23,945 nucleotides of DNA from Selenomonas sp. GTDB lineage: Bacteria; Bacillota_C; Negativicutes; Selenomonadales; Selenomonadaceae. Shown here piece after piece: positions 6,603-13,742 of the stretch. Both the position numbers and the translations under genes were made by a program. Below the pieces are notes generated by a model. That model saw nothing but the letters and a program-made list of their open reading frames with translations, made no database searches and had not been told where the DNA came from. The stretch spans positions 1-23,945 of the forward strand of contig NZ_JAILKR010000036.1 of the NCBI RefSeq assembly GCF_024693525.1, read 5' to 3'. Each line of letters begins with the position of its first letter. Position 1 is the first letter of the stretch.

Positions 6603-7793
6603 ATGAATACAAAAGGAAGATTTGGCAAGTTTGGCGGACAGTATGTACCGGAAATCGTCATGCCGGCACTGAATGAGCTAGAGGCTGCCTATAAAAAATA
6701 TAAAGATGATGCGGAATTTCAGCGGGAATTTCGTTCCCTGTTGCGCGAATACGCAGGCCGTCCCACCAATCTCTATTATGCCGAACAATTGACAAAGCAT
6801 TATGGCAAAGCGAAGATTTTCCTCAAGCGTGAGGATCTTCTTCATACGGGAGCGCATAAAATCAATAACGCACTGGGGCAGGCACTTTTGGCAAAGCTCA
6901 TGGGCAAGAAGCGCATCGTAGCCGAAACCGGTGCTGGTCAGCATGGTGTTGCTTCGGCAACGGTGGCAGCTCTCTTTGGTATGGAATGTCATGTGTTTAT
7001 GGGCTCTGTTGACGTGGAACGGCAGAAACTCAACGTATTCCGCATGAAACTTTTGGGGGCAAAAGTCATTCCGGTTTCCAGTGGTACGGGTACTTTAAAG
7101 GATGCTACCAGTGAGGCAATCCGCTATTGGGCGACTAACATTACCGATACCCATTACATCATCGGCTCAGCGGTTGGGCCCCATCCATATCCGACTATTG
7201 TTCGCGATTTCCAGAAAGTTATCGGCGAGGAAATCCGGGAGCAAATCAAGGAAAAGACTGGCGGTCTGCCCAACTATATGGTTGCATGTGTTGGTGGCGG
7301 CAGCAATGCCATAGGAACTTTCTACGATTTCCGCAACGATAAGGAGGTAAAGAAATTCGGCGTTGAGGCTGGCGGCCGCAGTGATGCGGTGGCGGACAAT
7401 GCCAAAACCCTTTCCGGTGCTGGTGAGCCGGGTATCCTCCACGGTGCCTACAGTTATCTCTTGCAGACCGATGATGGACAAGTCGTAGAAGCTTATTCGA
7501 TTTCGGCAGGCTTGGATTATCCTGGTGTCGGTCCGGAGCATTCCTATTTTAAGGATGCAGGGATTGTGGACTATGTTTCGGTAACGGATGCGGAAGCACT
7601 CGAAGCCTTCCAGCGTGTTTCAAAGGTCGAGGGAATCATTCCAGCCTTGGAAAGTTCCCATGCACTGGCTTATCTGGAAAAACTCATGCCGCAGACGAAG
7701 GAAGAGGAAACGGTAGTTGTTTGCCTGTCGGGACGCGGCGATAAAGACGTGGCAATGGTAGCAAAAGCATTGGGGGAGGATGTAGAGTTATGA
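6603..7793 (+). CDS. trpB: Tryptophan synthase beta chain
   Basis: TrpB condenses indole with L-serine to give tryptophan, using PLP, in an alpha2beta2 complex with TrpA and a tunnel for indole. The protein is 396 aa, the usual length for the TrpB1 class that pairs with Trp[14 protein letters not shown] starts the N-terminal domain. The PLP lysine is Lys86 in HTGAHKINN, followed by ETGAGQHGV, the phosphate loop [16 protein letters not shown] and CLSGRGDKD near the C-terminus. GVEAGG stands where many homologues have GVEAAG. The stop overlaps the trpA start (ATGA arrangement), fitting equimolar production of the two subunits. Confidence 0.98.
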   Translation: MNTKGRFGKFGGQYVPEIVMPALNELEAAYKKYKDDAEFQREFRSLLREYAGRPTNLYYAEQLTKHYGKAKIFLKREDLLHTGAHKINNALGQALLAKLMGKKRIVAETGAGQHGVASATVAALFGMECHVFMGSVDVERQKLNVFRMKLLGAKVIPVSSGTGTLKDATSEAIRYWATNITDTHYIIGSAVGPHPYPTIVRDFQKVIGEEIREQIKEKTGGLPNYMVACVGGGSNAIGTFYDFRNDKEVKKFGVEAGGRSDAVADNAKTLSGAGEPGILHGAYSYLLQTDDGQVVEAYSISAGLDYPGVGPEHSYFKDAGIVDYVSVTDAEALEAFQRVSKVEGIIPALESSHALAYLEKLMPQTKEEETVVVCLSGRGDKDVAMVAKALGEDVEL

Positions 7794-8584
7794 ATCGCAT
7801 CGAGAAGAGAATGGCCGAGCTCAAAGCGGCCAATAAAAAGGGAATATACGTCTACATCACTTGTGGTGCTCCCGATGTAGCGACGACCCTGGAGGCCGTA
7901 AAGCAGGCCGAAGCTAACGGAGCCAGCCTGATTGAACTGGGACTGCCTTTTTCGGACCCCATGGCGGATGGTCCGGTAATCCAGACGGCATCGGTCATAG
8001 CGTTGAAAAATCACATGACACTGGCTAAGGAATTGGAAGTATTGCGGGAAATCCGCAAGTTCTCAGATATTCCCATCGTGGGCATGGGGTATATCAACAA
8101 TATGTATCACTACGGTTTTGAGAAATTTGTCAAAGATTTCAAGGAAGCTGGTATGGATGGCATTATCGTTCCCGATGTGCCCCATGAAGAATCCGGGGAA
8201 ATGCGGCGTATCTGTGCGGAATATGACTTTGTGCTGGCGGAATTCATCACGCCGGGGACAACGGAACAGCGTATGGCGGATACCTGCCAGGATGCCCGTG
8301 GCTTTATCTATTGTGTATCGAACAATGGCGTAACAGGCGTCAAAAAAGTGGATTACAGCGTGATTGGCGGCGTTTGCGAAAAGGCCCGCAAGTTCACCGA
8401 TACGCCGCTGGCGGTAGGATTTGGCATCGGTTCGGCGGAAGCTGCTGTGGCGGCGGCAGCTCATGCCGATGCCGTAATTGTTGGCAGTGCTGTAGTTAAA
8501 CGGCTGTTGGATGGACAGCTGCCGGAGGCAATGCAGCTCATTCATGATATGCGCGATGCACTGGATGCCAGCTATAGCCACTGA
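7790..8584 (+). CDS. trpA: Tryptophan synthase alpha chain
   Basis: TrpA cleaves indole-3-glycerol phosphate to indole and glyceraldehyde-3-phosphate and feeds indole to TrpB. The protein is 264 aa, a (beta/alpha)8 barrel. Catalytic Glu49 ([11 protein letters not shown]) and Asp60 (MADGP) fall at the same numbers as in the E. coli enzyme. VPDVPHEES, the loop NNGVTG and the phosphate-binding VGFGIGS and VGSAVV segments are all present. Its start overlaps the trpB stop by 4 bases. It is the last gene of the contiguous trpFCBA block; the next open frame begins 76 bases later after inverted repeats. Confidence 0.97.
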   Translation: MNRIEKRMAELKAANKKGIYVYITCGAPDVATTLEAVKQAEANGASLIELGLPFSDPMADGPVIQTASVIALKNHMTLAKELEVLREIRKFSDIPIVGMGYINNMYHYGFEKFVKDFKEAGMDGIIVPDVPHEESGEMRRICAEYDFVLAEFITPGTTEQRMADTCQDARGFIYCVSNNGVTGVKKVDYSVIGGVCEKARKFTDTPLAVGFGIGSAEAAVAAAAHADAVIVGSAVVKRLLDGQLPEAMQLIHDMRDALDASYSH

Positions 8585-8660
8585 TTGGCAGGAAAAAGGG
8601 TTTTCCTTTCTGATGGCGAATAATACTATCAGGTAAAATGAGTCAGAAAGGAAGACCAGT
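8585..8660 (+). promoter_or_regulatory. Region of competing inverted repeats before the 88-codon gene
   Basis: GGAAAA (8591-8596) can pair with TTTTCC (8601-8606). CCTTTCTGA (8605-8613) can pair with TCAGAAAGG (8643-8651), which would cover the AAAGGAAG ribosome site of the next gene. CTGAT (8610-8614) can instead pair with ATCAG (8628-8632). These pairings are mutually exclusive in part. A weak -10-like TACTAT lies at 8624-8629 without a good -35. The structure could tune translation of the 88-codon gene or mark an internal processing site. Confidence 0.35.
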
Positions 8661-8927
8661 ATGATCATTACAGATGTTAAGACCGTTGATGCGGCAGAGG
8701 ATATGATTCGTCGTCATGCCAGCAACCGTCCGGAGAAGCCGAGAAGTGTCCAGGAGATTTCGGCCCGATATCAGCAGGCCATAAAACAGTATCAGATGCT
8801 CATGCGGTCTCAGAATGATAACCGTGAACAGCGCGTGATGCTCTACTCGGAAATAAAAGTCCTCGGATGGTGCCTGGGTCGCGATGAACATAAAATCGTC
8901 CAGGAGATTAATCTGCCGCAACGGTAA
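8661..8927 (+). CDS. Hypothetical protein inside the trp locus (88 aa)
   Basis: I do not recognise this protein. It is 88 aa, soluble and mostly helical by composition, with no signal peptide. Charged segments such as DAAEDMIRRHASNRPEKPRS and SARYQQAIKQYQMLMRSQ suggest amphipathic or coiled helices, and a conserved-looking VLGWCLGRDEH lies near the C-terminus. It contains one Trp codon only, so it is not a Trp-rich leader peptide. It has a good AAAGGAAG ribosome site. It sits between trpA and trpE, 76 bases after trpA, and is followed by a strong intrinsic terminator. Whether it has anything to do with tryptophan metabolism is unknown. Confidence 0.7.
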   Translation: MIITDVKTVDAAEDMIRRHASNRPEKPRSVQEISARYQQAIKQYQMLMRSQNDNREQRVMLYSEIKVLGWCLGRDEHKIVQEINLPQR

Positions 8928-8948
8928 TGATGAAACAATCCGGAGAAA

Positions 8949-8981
8949 GCCCCTGCAGGCGTTCCCTGCAGGGGCCTTTTT
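8949..8981 (+). terminator. Strong intrinsic terminator directly upstream of trpE
   Basis: GCCCCTGCAGG (8949-8959) pairs perfectly with CCTGCAGGGGC (8965-8975) around a 5-nt loop. CTTTTT follows (8976-8981). It ends only 20 bases before the trpE ATG, so it must be bypassed by readthrough or attenuation unless trpE has its own start site. I see no -35/-10 pair between it and trpE; only a TATAGAAT stretch at 8981-8988. Confidence 0.88.
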
Positions 8982-9001
8982 ATAGAATGGAGTGAGGCAG
9001 G

Positions 9002-10504
9002 ATGGAACTTACACCATCACGCGCTGGTTTTTGCCGGTTGGCGAAAGAAAAGAATCTTATTGCAGTTTCAACTGAAATCAATATGGATATGGATACGCCG
9101 GTATCGGTGTATTATAAACTGGTGGATGATCACAAGGGCTTTATTTTAGAATCGGTGGATACTACGCATCAGCAGTTTGGCCGCTATTCCTTTATCGGTG
9201 CTGAGCCCTTTGCCCGGCTGCAGGTATTTAAGAATCGATTGATTATCAAAGAGAACGATTTGATGAAAACAGTGGAGGGGGAACCGGTAGCTTCAATCCG
9301 GAATTACATGAACCGCTTCAGCCCGGCACTGGAAGATGCAGCGATTCCGCTGGCGAATGGCGGCATGGTGGGCTATTTCAACTACGAGATTGTCTCCACC
9401 TTTGACCGGGTGCGTGGACTCGACCTTGGCGAGGAGGAGCTTCTTGGCCAGTTTATGATTTGCCGTATTTTGGTGGTATACGATGCCCTGCGCAATAACG
9501 CCAGGCTGATTTATTTTGCCGATGTTAAAGACGCGGAGAATCTCGATGCCGTCTACAGTGCCATTGAGGATAAGATGGCGATGCTCAAGGGGAGGCTGGC
9601 TGAACCCGTCAAGCTACATAAAAACGAGACCCCGGCCAAGCGGGAGCCGGTGGACTTTTTGAAAAAGTACGGCGAAGCTCCTGCCGATTTCCTGTCAGCA
9701 ATTCGCAAAGCCAAGGAGTATATTTTTGCCGGAGATATCTTTCAGGTGGTGCCATCCCGCCAGTTCCGGCAGAAGATAACCAAGCCGTGTTTCCACTTTT
9801 ACCGCCGCTTGCGGCAGGTGAACCCGTCCCCCTATATGTTTTATTTCAACTTCGGCAGTGTGAAATTGGTGGGAGCATCGCCGGAGATGCTGGTGAAGGT
9901 AGCCGGGGATAATGTCTACACGTATCCCATAGCAGGCACCCGCCGCCGGGGGAAAAATGCTGCGGAAGACCAGGAATTGGCGGCAGGGCTCAAGGCCGAT
10001 ACAAAAGAAGTCGCCGAACATTCCATGCTGGTGGACTTGGCCCGCAATGACCTTGGCCGCATCAGTGAACCGGGAACGGTCAAGGTGACAAAACTGAAGC
10101 AGGTGGAATTCTTCAGCCATGTCATGCATATGGTTTCCGAGGTTACGGGAAAAATCAAGAAGGGATATAAGCCCATGGATGTTCTGCGGGCAACCTTCCC
10201 GGCGGGAACCGTCAGTGGTGCTCCCAAACTTCGGGCCATGGAAATCATCCATGAACTGGAGCCGATGAAGCGGGATACGTATTCGGGAACGGTGGGGTAT
10301 ATGGATTTTGCTGGCAACATGGATATGTGTATCACCCTGCGGACGATGCGCATCGAAAACGATGATACGGCAGTCATCCAGTCTGGCGCTGGCATTGTGG
10401 CCGATTCGGTGCCGGAAAAGGAATATCAGGAAATCCTGCAGAAATCCAAGGCTTTGTTTGAAGTGGTAGAGGAGGTGGAAAACGATGTCGTTACTTTTGC
10501 TTGA
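9002..10504 (+). CDS. trpE: Anthranilate synthase component I
   Basis: TrpE makes anthranilate from chorismate, using ammonia supplied by TrpG. The protein is 500 aa, the usual length. The LES motif (49-51), part of the tryptophan feedback site in the family, is present in FILESVD, as is the second site element NPSPYMFYF (274-282). The chorismate-binding core includes PIAGTRRRG, the anthranilate-synthase form of a motif that reads PIKGT in aminodeoxychorismate synthase (PabB). LVDLARNDLGR, FPAGTVSGAPK and QSGAGIVADS follow. This argues for TrpE over PabB. GGAG at 8989-8992 and GAGG at 8994-8997 serve the ATG. It overlaps trpG by 20 bases, so the subunits are coupled. Confidence 0.96.
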   Translation: MELTPSRAGFCRLAKEKNLIAVSTEINMDMDTPVSVYYKLVDDHKGFILESVDTTHQQFGRYSFIGAEPFARLQVFKNRLIIKENDLMKTVEGEPVASIRNYMNRFSPALEDAAIPLANGGMVGYFNYEIVSTFDRVRGLDLGEEELLGQFMICRILVVYDALRNNARLIYFADVKDAENLDAVYSAIEDKMAMLKGRLAEPVKLHKNETPAKREPVDFLKKYGEAPADFLSAIRKAKEYIFAGDIFQVVPSRQFRQKITKPCFHFYRRLRQVNPSPYMFYFNFGSVKLVGASPEMLVKVAGDNVYTYPIAGTRRRGKNAAEDQELAAGLKADTKEVAEHSMLVDLARNDLGRISEPGTVKVTKLKQVEFFSHVMHMVSEVTGKIKKGYKPMDVLRATFPAGTVSGAPKLRAMEIIHELEPMKRDTYSGTVGYMDFAGNMDMCITLRTMRIENDDTAVIQSGAGIVADSVPEKEYQEILQKSKALFEVVEEVENDVVTFA

Positions 10505-11054
10505 TAACTATGATTCCTTTACCTATAATGTCTATCAGCTGTTAAGTGAGCTGGGAGCTGAAGTGGAAGTCGTTCGTCACGACCAGATTACTGTGGCGGA
10601 AGTGGCGGATAGGCATTATGATGGCATCGTGATTTCCCCGGGGCCAGGTGTGCCTAAGGACGCTGGCATTAGCGAAGAGCTTATCGATACGCTTAAAGGG
10701 GCGGTGCCCATGCTGGGGATTTGTCTTGGACATCAGGCCATTGGCGAAGTCTTTGGTGCCCGGGTGGTGCGTACGGGGGAAGTGATTCATGGCAAGACGT
10801 CGCCCCTTCGGCACCAGGGGACAGGCCTTTATCAAGGACTGCCTCAGGATATTCCCATCGGCCGGTATCATTCGTTGATTATTGACCGGTCAACTCTGCC
10901 GGATTGTTTGGAAGTCACCAGCGAATTGGCTGACGGCATGATTATGGGGGTCCGGCACAAGGAATATCCGATTGAAGGCATTCAGTTCCATCCCGAGTCA
11001 ATTCTGACGCCGGATGGGCATAGGATGATGCAGAATTTCCTGGCACAATTATAG
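10485..11054 (+). CDS. trpG: Anthranilate synthase component II (glutamine amidotransferase)
   Basis: TrpG hydrolyses glutamine and passes ammonia to TrpE. The protein is 189 aa, a stand-alone class I amidotransferase. The nucleophile is Cys80 in GICLGHQAIG, and the partner residues are His169 and Glu171 in QFHPES. The oxyanion motif SPGPGVPKDAG lies at 51-61, and DNYDSFTYN starts the domain. It is not fused to TrpD, and no trpD follows. In many bacteria one such subunit also serves PabB, so a dual TrpG/PabA role is possible. The start lies inside the trpE frame with a GAGGTGG ribosome site. A terminator follows 33 bases after the stop. Confidence 0.95.
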   Translation: MSLLLLDNYDSFTYNVYQLLSELGAEVEVVRHDQITVAEVADRHYDGIVISPGPGVPKDAGISEELIDTLKGAVPMLGICLGHQAIGEVFGARVVRTGEVIHGKTSPLRHQGTGLYQGLPQDIPIGRYHSLIIDRSTLPDCLEVTSELADGMIMGVRHKEYPIEGIQFHPESILTPDGHRMMQNFLAQL

Positions 11055-11087
11055 ATTATAAACAGAATAAAAAATTAATATTTTATG

Positions 11088-11116
11088 AGCCTTTCCGCTA
11101 GGAAAGGCTTTTTCTT
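11088..11116 (+). terminator. Terminator of trpEG
   Basis: AGCCTTTCC (11088-11096) pairs with GGAAAGGCT (11101-11109) around a 4-nt loop, followed by TTTTTCTTTT. Confidence 0.9.
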
Positions 11117-11127
11117 TTGTTTGAGTA

Positions 11128-11136
11128 TGGTATAAT
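11128..11136 (+). promoter_or_regulatory. Extended -10 promoter of the DUF4127 gene
   Basis: TGGTATAAT (TGN plus the consensus -10 TATAAT at 11131-11136) lies just after the trpG terminator. No good -35 box is visible, which is usual for extended -10 promoters. It leaves about 50 nt of leader before the ATG at 11194. Confidence 0.6.
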
Positions 11137-11193
11137 AGTGTTCGTATCTCGTCAAATTAGGACTTTAGAATCGATTTACGAAAGGATTTTTTC

Positions 11194-12885
11194 ATGCGAA
11201 AGACATTAGCCAAGGCTGGCGTATTGGGATTGCTGATACTGGTGTTGTTGCCGATGACGGTTGGTGAGGCTCGCTGGAATATCGGGCGGCATCGGCAGCA
11301 AAAAGTGGAACAGCAGGCGCCGCCGGGGCCACCGGACCATAAGGCTAAGATATTATTCATTCCCCACGATAATCGTCCGACTTCCTGTGAGCAGACCGCT
11401 GCTGTAGTTCAGGAATTGGGATATGATGTTATCATGCCGGATAAAAAACTCCTCGGAGGTCTTACTACCAAGGGCGATACGGAAGAACTTTGGAAATGGA
11501 CGAAGGAAAATGCCAAGAATGCAGAAGTAGCAGTCATAGCAACAGATTCCTTGGTTTACGGTGGGTTAGTGACCTCGCGGGTTCATGAAATCCCCCGGGC
11601 TGAGCTGAAGGAACGGGCTAATCGTTTGCATGAACTTCGCGCTCTTCATCCTTCCTTGAAGATTTATGCCTTTACCTCATTGATGCGCACGCCGCGCAGT
11701 GGGGCGGCGTCAGGTGGCGAGGATCCGGATTATTATTTCACCTATGGCACGAAGATTTTCCGCTATACGGCTTTGATGGATAAAGCCGAGATGGAGGGCC
11801 TATCGGAGGAAGATCGTCAAGAACTTACCCAGCTGACCCAGGATATTCCAGCGCCAGTCCTGAAGGACTGGCTGGGGCGCCGTCAGCATAATCTAGAAGC
11901 AACCAAAATGCTGATTGATGATGCCCGGGCTGGCAAAATCGATTATCTGCTGATTGGCAAAGACGATAATGCAAGCCTTTCTCAGACCCATCGTGAAGAC
12001 CGGTGGCTCCGGGAGTATGCCAAGAATATTCCCGACAGCCGTTTCCACATTGTGGCGGGCATTGATGAATTCGCCATGCTGCTGATGACCAGGGCAGTCA
12101 ATCAGTGGGAGCAGGTGGTACCGAAGGTAGCTATCCGCTACAATATTGGCAAGGGCGGGGATACCATCCCCACCTATTCCGATGAACGCATTGAAGCTAC
12201 CCTTCGCACGGAGCTGGCAGTGGCTGGGGGACAGTTGGTGGATGCGCCGGGATTGGCCGATTTTACCCTGCTGGTCAATACGACCCCCGAGGGCGTAACA
12301 GGTGAGGCAAATCACGTTCGCGACTGGGAGCCGGCTCCGCTCAACAACTGGAAGAATCGTCCGGGAACCTATGCGTTTTTGAATCAGGTCGACATGCTGA
12401 TTCGCAAAGGCTGCGCGGTGGGAATTGCCGATATCGCTTTTTCCAACGGTTCGGATAATGTTTTGATGTACCATCTCAAGGCCAACAAGTTGTTGTTTAA
12501 ATTGAAGAGTTATTCCGGCTGGAATACGGGAACGAACAGCCTTGGCTTTGCTTTGGGACAGGGCATGCTGGCCAGCCGTCTGCCCCAGGAGAAAGCCAAT
12601 GAGCTCCTGATGACCCGTTATCTGGATGATTGGGCTTATCAGGCCAATGTCCGTACGGCCATGGCCCATAAGATAGAACGCCTGGGCAATCCCATGGTTT
12701 ACCTGTATCTTGGTGAATATGAGCCGGAGATGGAGGCCGACTCCACCCGTCTACTGCGCCAGTTCTGTCAAGACCATCTGCCAGAATTCAAGCAGGTGGA
12801 TTCTCTTCAGGTGACCTTCCCTTGGCATCGCATGTTTATTGCATCGATTCGTTATGATGGAATGTTTGATTTTAAGCATTCATAA
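11194..12885 (+). CDS. Exported DUF4127 family protein
   Basis: This 563-aa protein matches the DUF4127 family pattern as I know it. KILFIPHDNRPTS opens the domain near residue 52, the early segment PDKKLLGG follows, and VIATDSLVYGGLVTSR comes next. Later come LLIGKDDNASLSQTHRED and VDMLIRKGCAVGIADIAFSNGSDN. The biochemical role of the family is not established. A signal peptide is visible (basic MRKTLAKAG, hydrophobic core to about residue 22, VGEA cleavage region), followed by a Gln/Pro-rich linker, so the protein should act outside the cytoplasmic membrane. AAAGGA is the ribosome site. The gene has its own extended -10 promoter and terminator; thiE begins downstream and may depend partly on readthrough. 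Confidence 0.85.
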   Translation: MRKTLAKAGVLGLLILVLLPMTVGEARWNIGRHRQQKVEQQAPPGPPDHKAKILFIPHDNRPTSCEQTAAVVQELGYDVIMPDKKLLGGLTTKGDTEELWKWTKENAKNAEVAVIATDSLVYGGLVTSRVHEIPRAELKERANRLHELRALHPSLKIYAFTSLMRTPRSGAASGGEDPDYYFTYGTKIFRYTALMDKAEMEGLSEEDRQELTQLTQDIPAPVLKDWLGRRQHNLEATKMLIDDARAGKIDYLLIGKDDNASLSQTHREDRWLREYAKNIPDSRFHIVAGIDEFAMLLMTRAVNQWEQVVPKVAIRYNIGKGGDTIPTYSDERIEATLRTELAVAGGQLVDAPGLADFTLLVNTTPEGVTGEANHVRDWEPAPLNNWKNRPGTYAFLNQVDMLIRKGCAVGIADIAFSNGSDNVLMYHLKANKLLFKLKSYSGWNTGTNSLGFALGQGMLASRLPQEKANELLMTRYLDDWAYQANVRTAMAHKIERLGNPMVYLYLGEYEPEMEADSTRLLRQFCQDHLPEFKQVDSLQVTFPWHRMFIASIRYDGMFDFKHS

Positions 12886-12893
12886 AGAAAGAA

Positions 12894-12924
12894 AAACCTG
12901 CTATCATTAAGATAGCAGGTTTTT
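12894..12924 (+). terminator. Terminator of the DUF4127 gene
   Basis: AAACCTGCTATC (12894-12905) pairs with GATAGCAGGTTT (12911-12922) around a 5-nt loop, with the T run reaching 12925. No promoter is obvious between it and thiE. Confidence 0.88.
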
Positions 12925-12948
12925 TGTATCCGGAGGAAAGGAAAGTGG

Positions 12949-13653
12949 TTGGAACCCATGAAGCGAGAAAATGCGTTGGATATTTCTTCCTATTTAATTG
13001 TTGGACCAGAAAATACGCAGGGACGCCCCGTGGCAGATATTGTCCGCATGGCGGTGGAACAGGGCTTTACCTGCGTACAGATTCGTTCAAAGGTTGCTTC
13101 GGCCCGGGAACTTATAGGCCTTTGTGGGAAGGCAGCTGAGGCCATTGCTTCAGCGGGGAAAAGTAATTCGGTGACACTACTGGTCAATGACCGTTTGGAT
13201 GTGGTGCTGGCTGCTAGAAGTCAGGGCATCAAAGTCGATGGCATCCATGTGGGGCAGCAGGATGTTCCACCGGATATTTGTCGGAAGTATCTGGGGGAGG
13301 ATGCAATTATTGGTCTTTCAGCCCGGACCAATGAATTGCTGGATTTTGTCCGCCAGTTTGATACCCAGGATATTGATTATTTTGGCGCAGGCCCGCTGCA
13401 TCCAACTGCTTCAAAACCGGATGCTGGGGTAGCTGCAGATGGCAGCCGCCATACGAGAACCATTGCGGAATTGACGGAGCTTCATCGCATAAGTCCGGTC
13501 CCCGTGGTAGTGGGGGGCGGGGTGAAGGCCGCCGATTTGCCGGCACTAAAAGCCGCCGGTGTTGATGGTTTCTTTGTTATCAGCGCGGTGGCTGGCGCCG
13601 ATAATCCCGCGGCGGCAGCCCGGGAATTGACGGAACTGTGGAAACGCTTGTAA
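12949..13653 (+). CDS. thiE: Thiamine phosphate synthase (ThiE-like)
   Basis: ThiE couples HMP-pyrophosphate and the thiazole phosphate to thiamine phosphate. From the TTG at 12949 the protein is 234 aa. Family motifs run in order: VQIRSK (43-48), LLVNDRLDV (78-85), DGIHVGQQDVP (97-107), IGLSARTNE, DYFGAGPLHPTASKPD (143-158), VVGGGV (187-192) and FFVISAVAG. GPLHPTASK departs from the common GP.F.T.TK, so the enzyme is somewhat divergent. TTG is favoured by spacing: GGAGG at 12932-12936 and AAGGA just after it sit at normal distance from it, while the ATG at 12958 (giving 231 aa) is far. No thiamine riboswitch precedes it and no other thi gene is nearby. A TenI-like relative without synthase activity is possible. 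Confidence 0.8.
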   Translation: MEPMKRENALDISSYLIVGPENTQGRPVADIVRMAVEQGFTCVQIRSKVASARELIGLCGKAAEAIASAGKSNSVTLLVNDRLDVVLAARSQGIKVDGIHVGQQDVPPDICRKYLGEDAIIGLSARTNELLDFVRQFDTQDIDYFGAGPLHPTASKPDAGVAADGSRHTRTIAELTELHRISPVPVVVGGGVKAADLPALKAAGVDGFFVISAVAGADNPAAAARELTELWKRL

Positions 13654-13700
13654 ACAAAAGAAGTCTTGCCAATCCTTGTGGAGGCAAGACTTCTTTTGTT
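13653..13700. terminator. Long bidirectional terminator between thiE and the HAD gene
   Basis: AACAAAAGAAGTCTTGCC (13653-13670) is perfectly complementary to GGCAAGACTTCTTTTGTT (13683-13700), an 18-bp stem with a 12-nt loop. The A-rich and T-rich ends let it serve thiE on the plus strand and the convergent HAD-family gene on the minus strand. Confidence 0.85.
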
Positions 13701-13742
13701 AAGGGTTATAAAATCAATAAAGGGTTATTGGGGGAACGCGGA

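Noticed and set aside
9002..10504. PabB (aminodeoxychorismate synthase) instead of TrpE
   Set aside because: The protein has the PIAGT form of the signature motif, the LES feedback motif and lies in the trp locus.
10485..11054. TrpG-TrpD fusion that would supply the missing trpD
   Set aside because: The frame ends at 189 aa right after the amidotransferase domain, and a terminator follows.
12886..12948. Thiamine (TPP) riboswitch before thiE
   Set aside because: Only about 60 bases separate the genes, and they are taken up by the DUF4127 terminator and ribosome site; no TPP motif fits.
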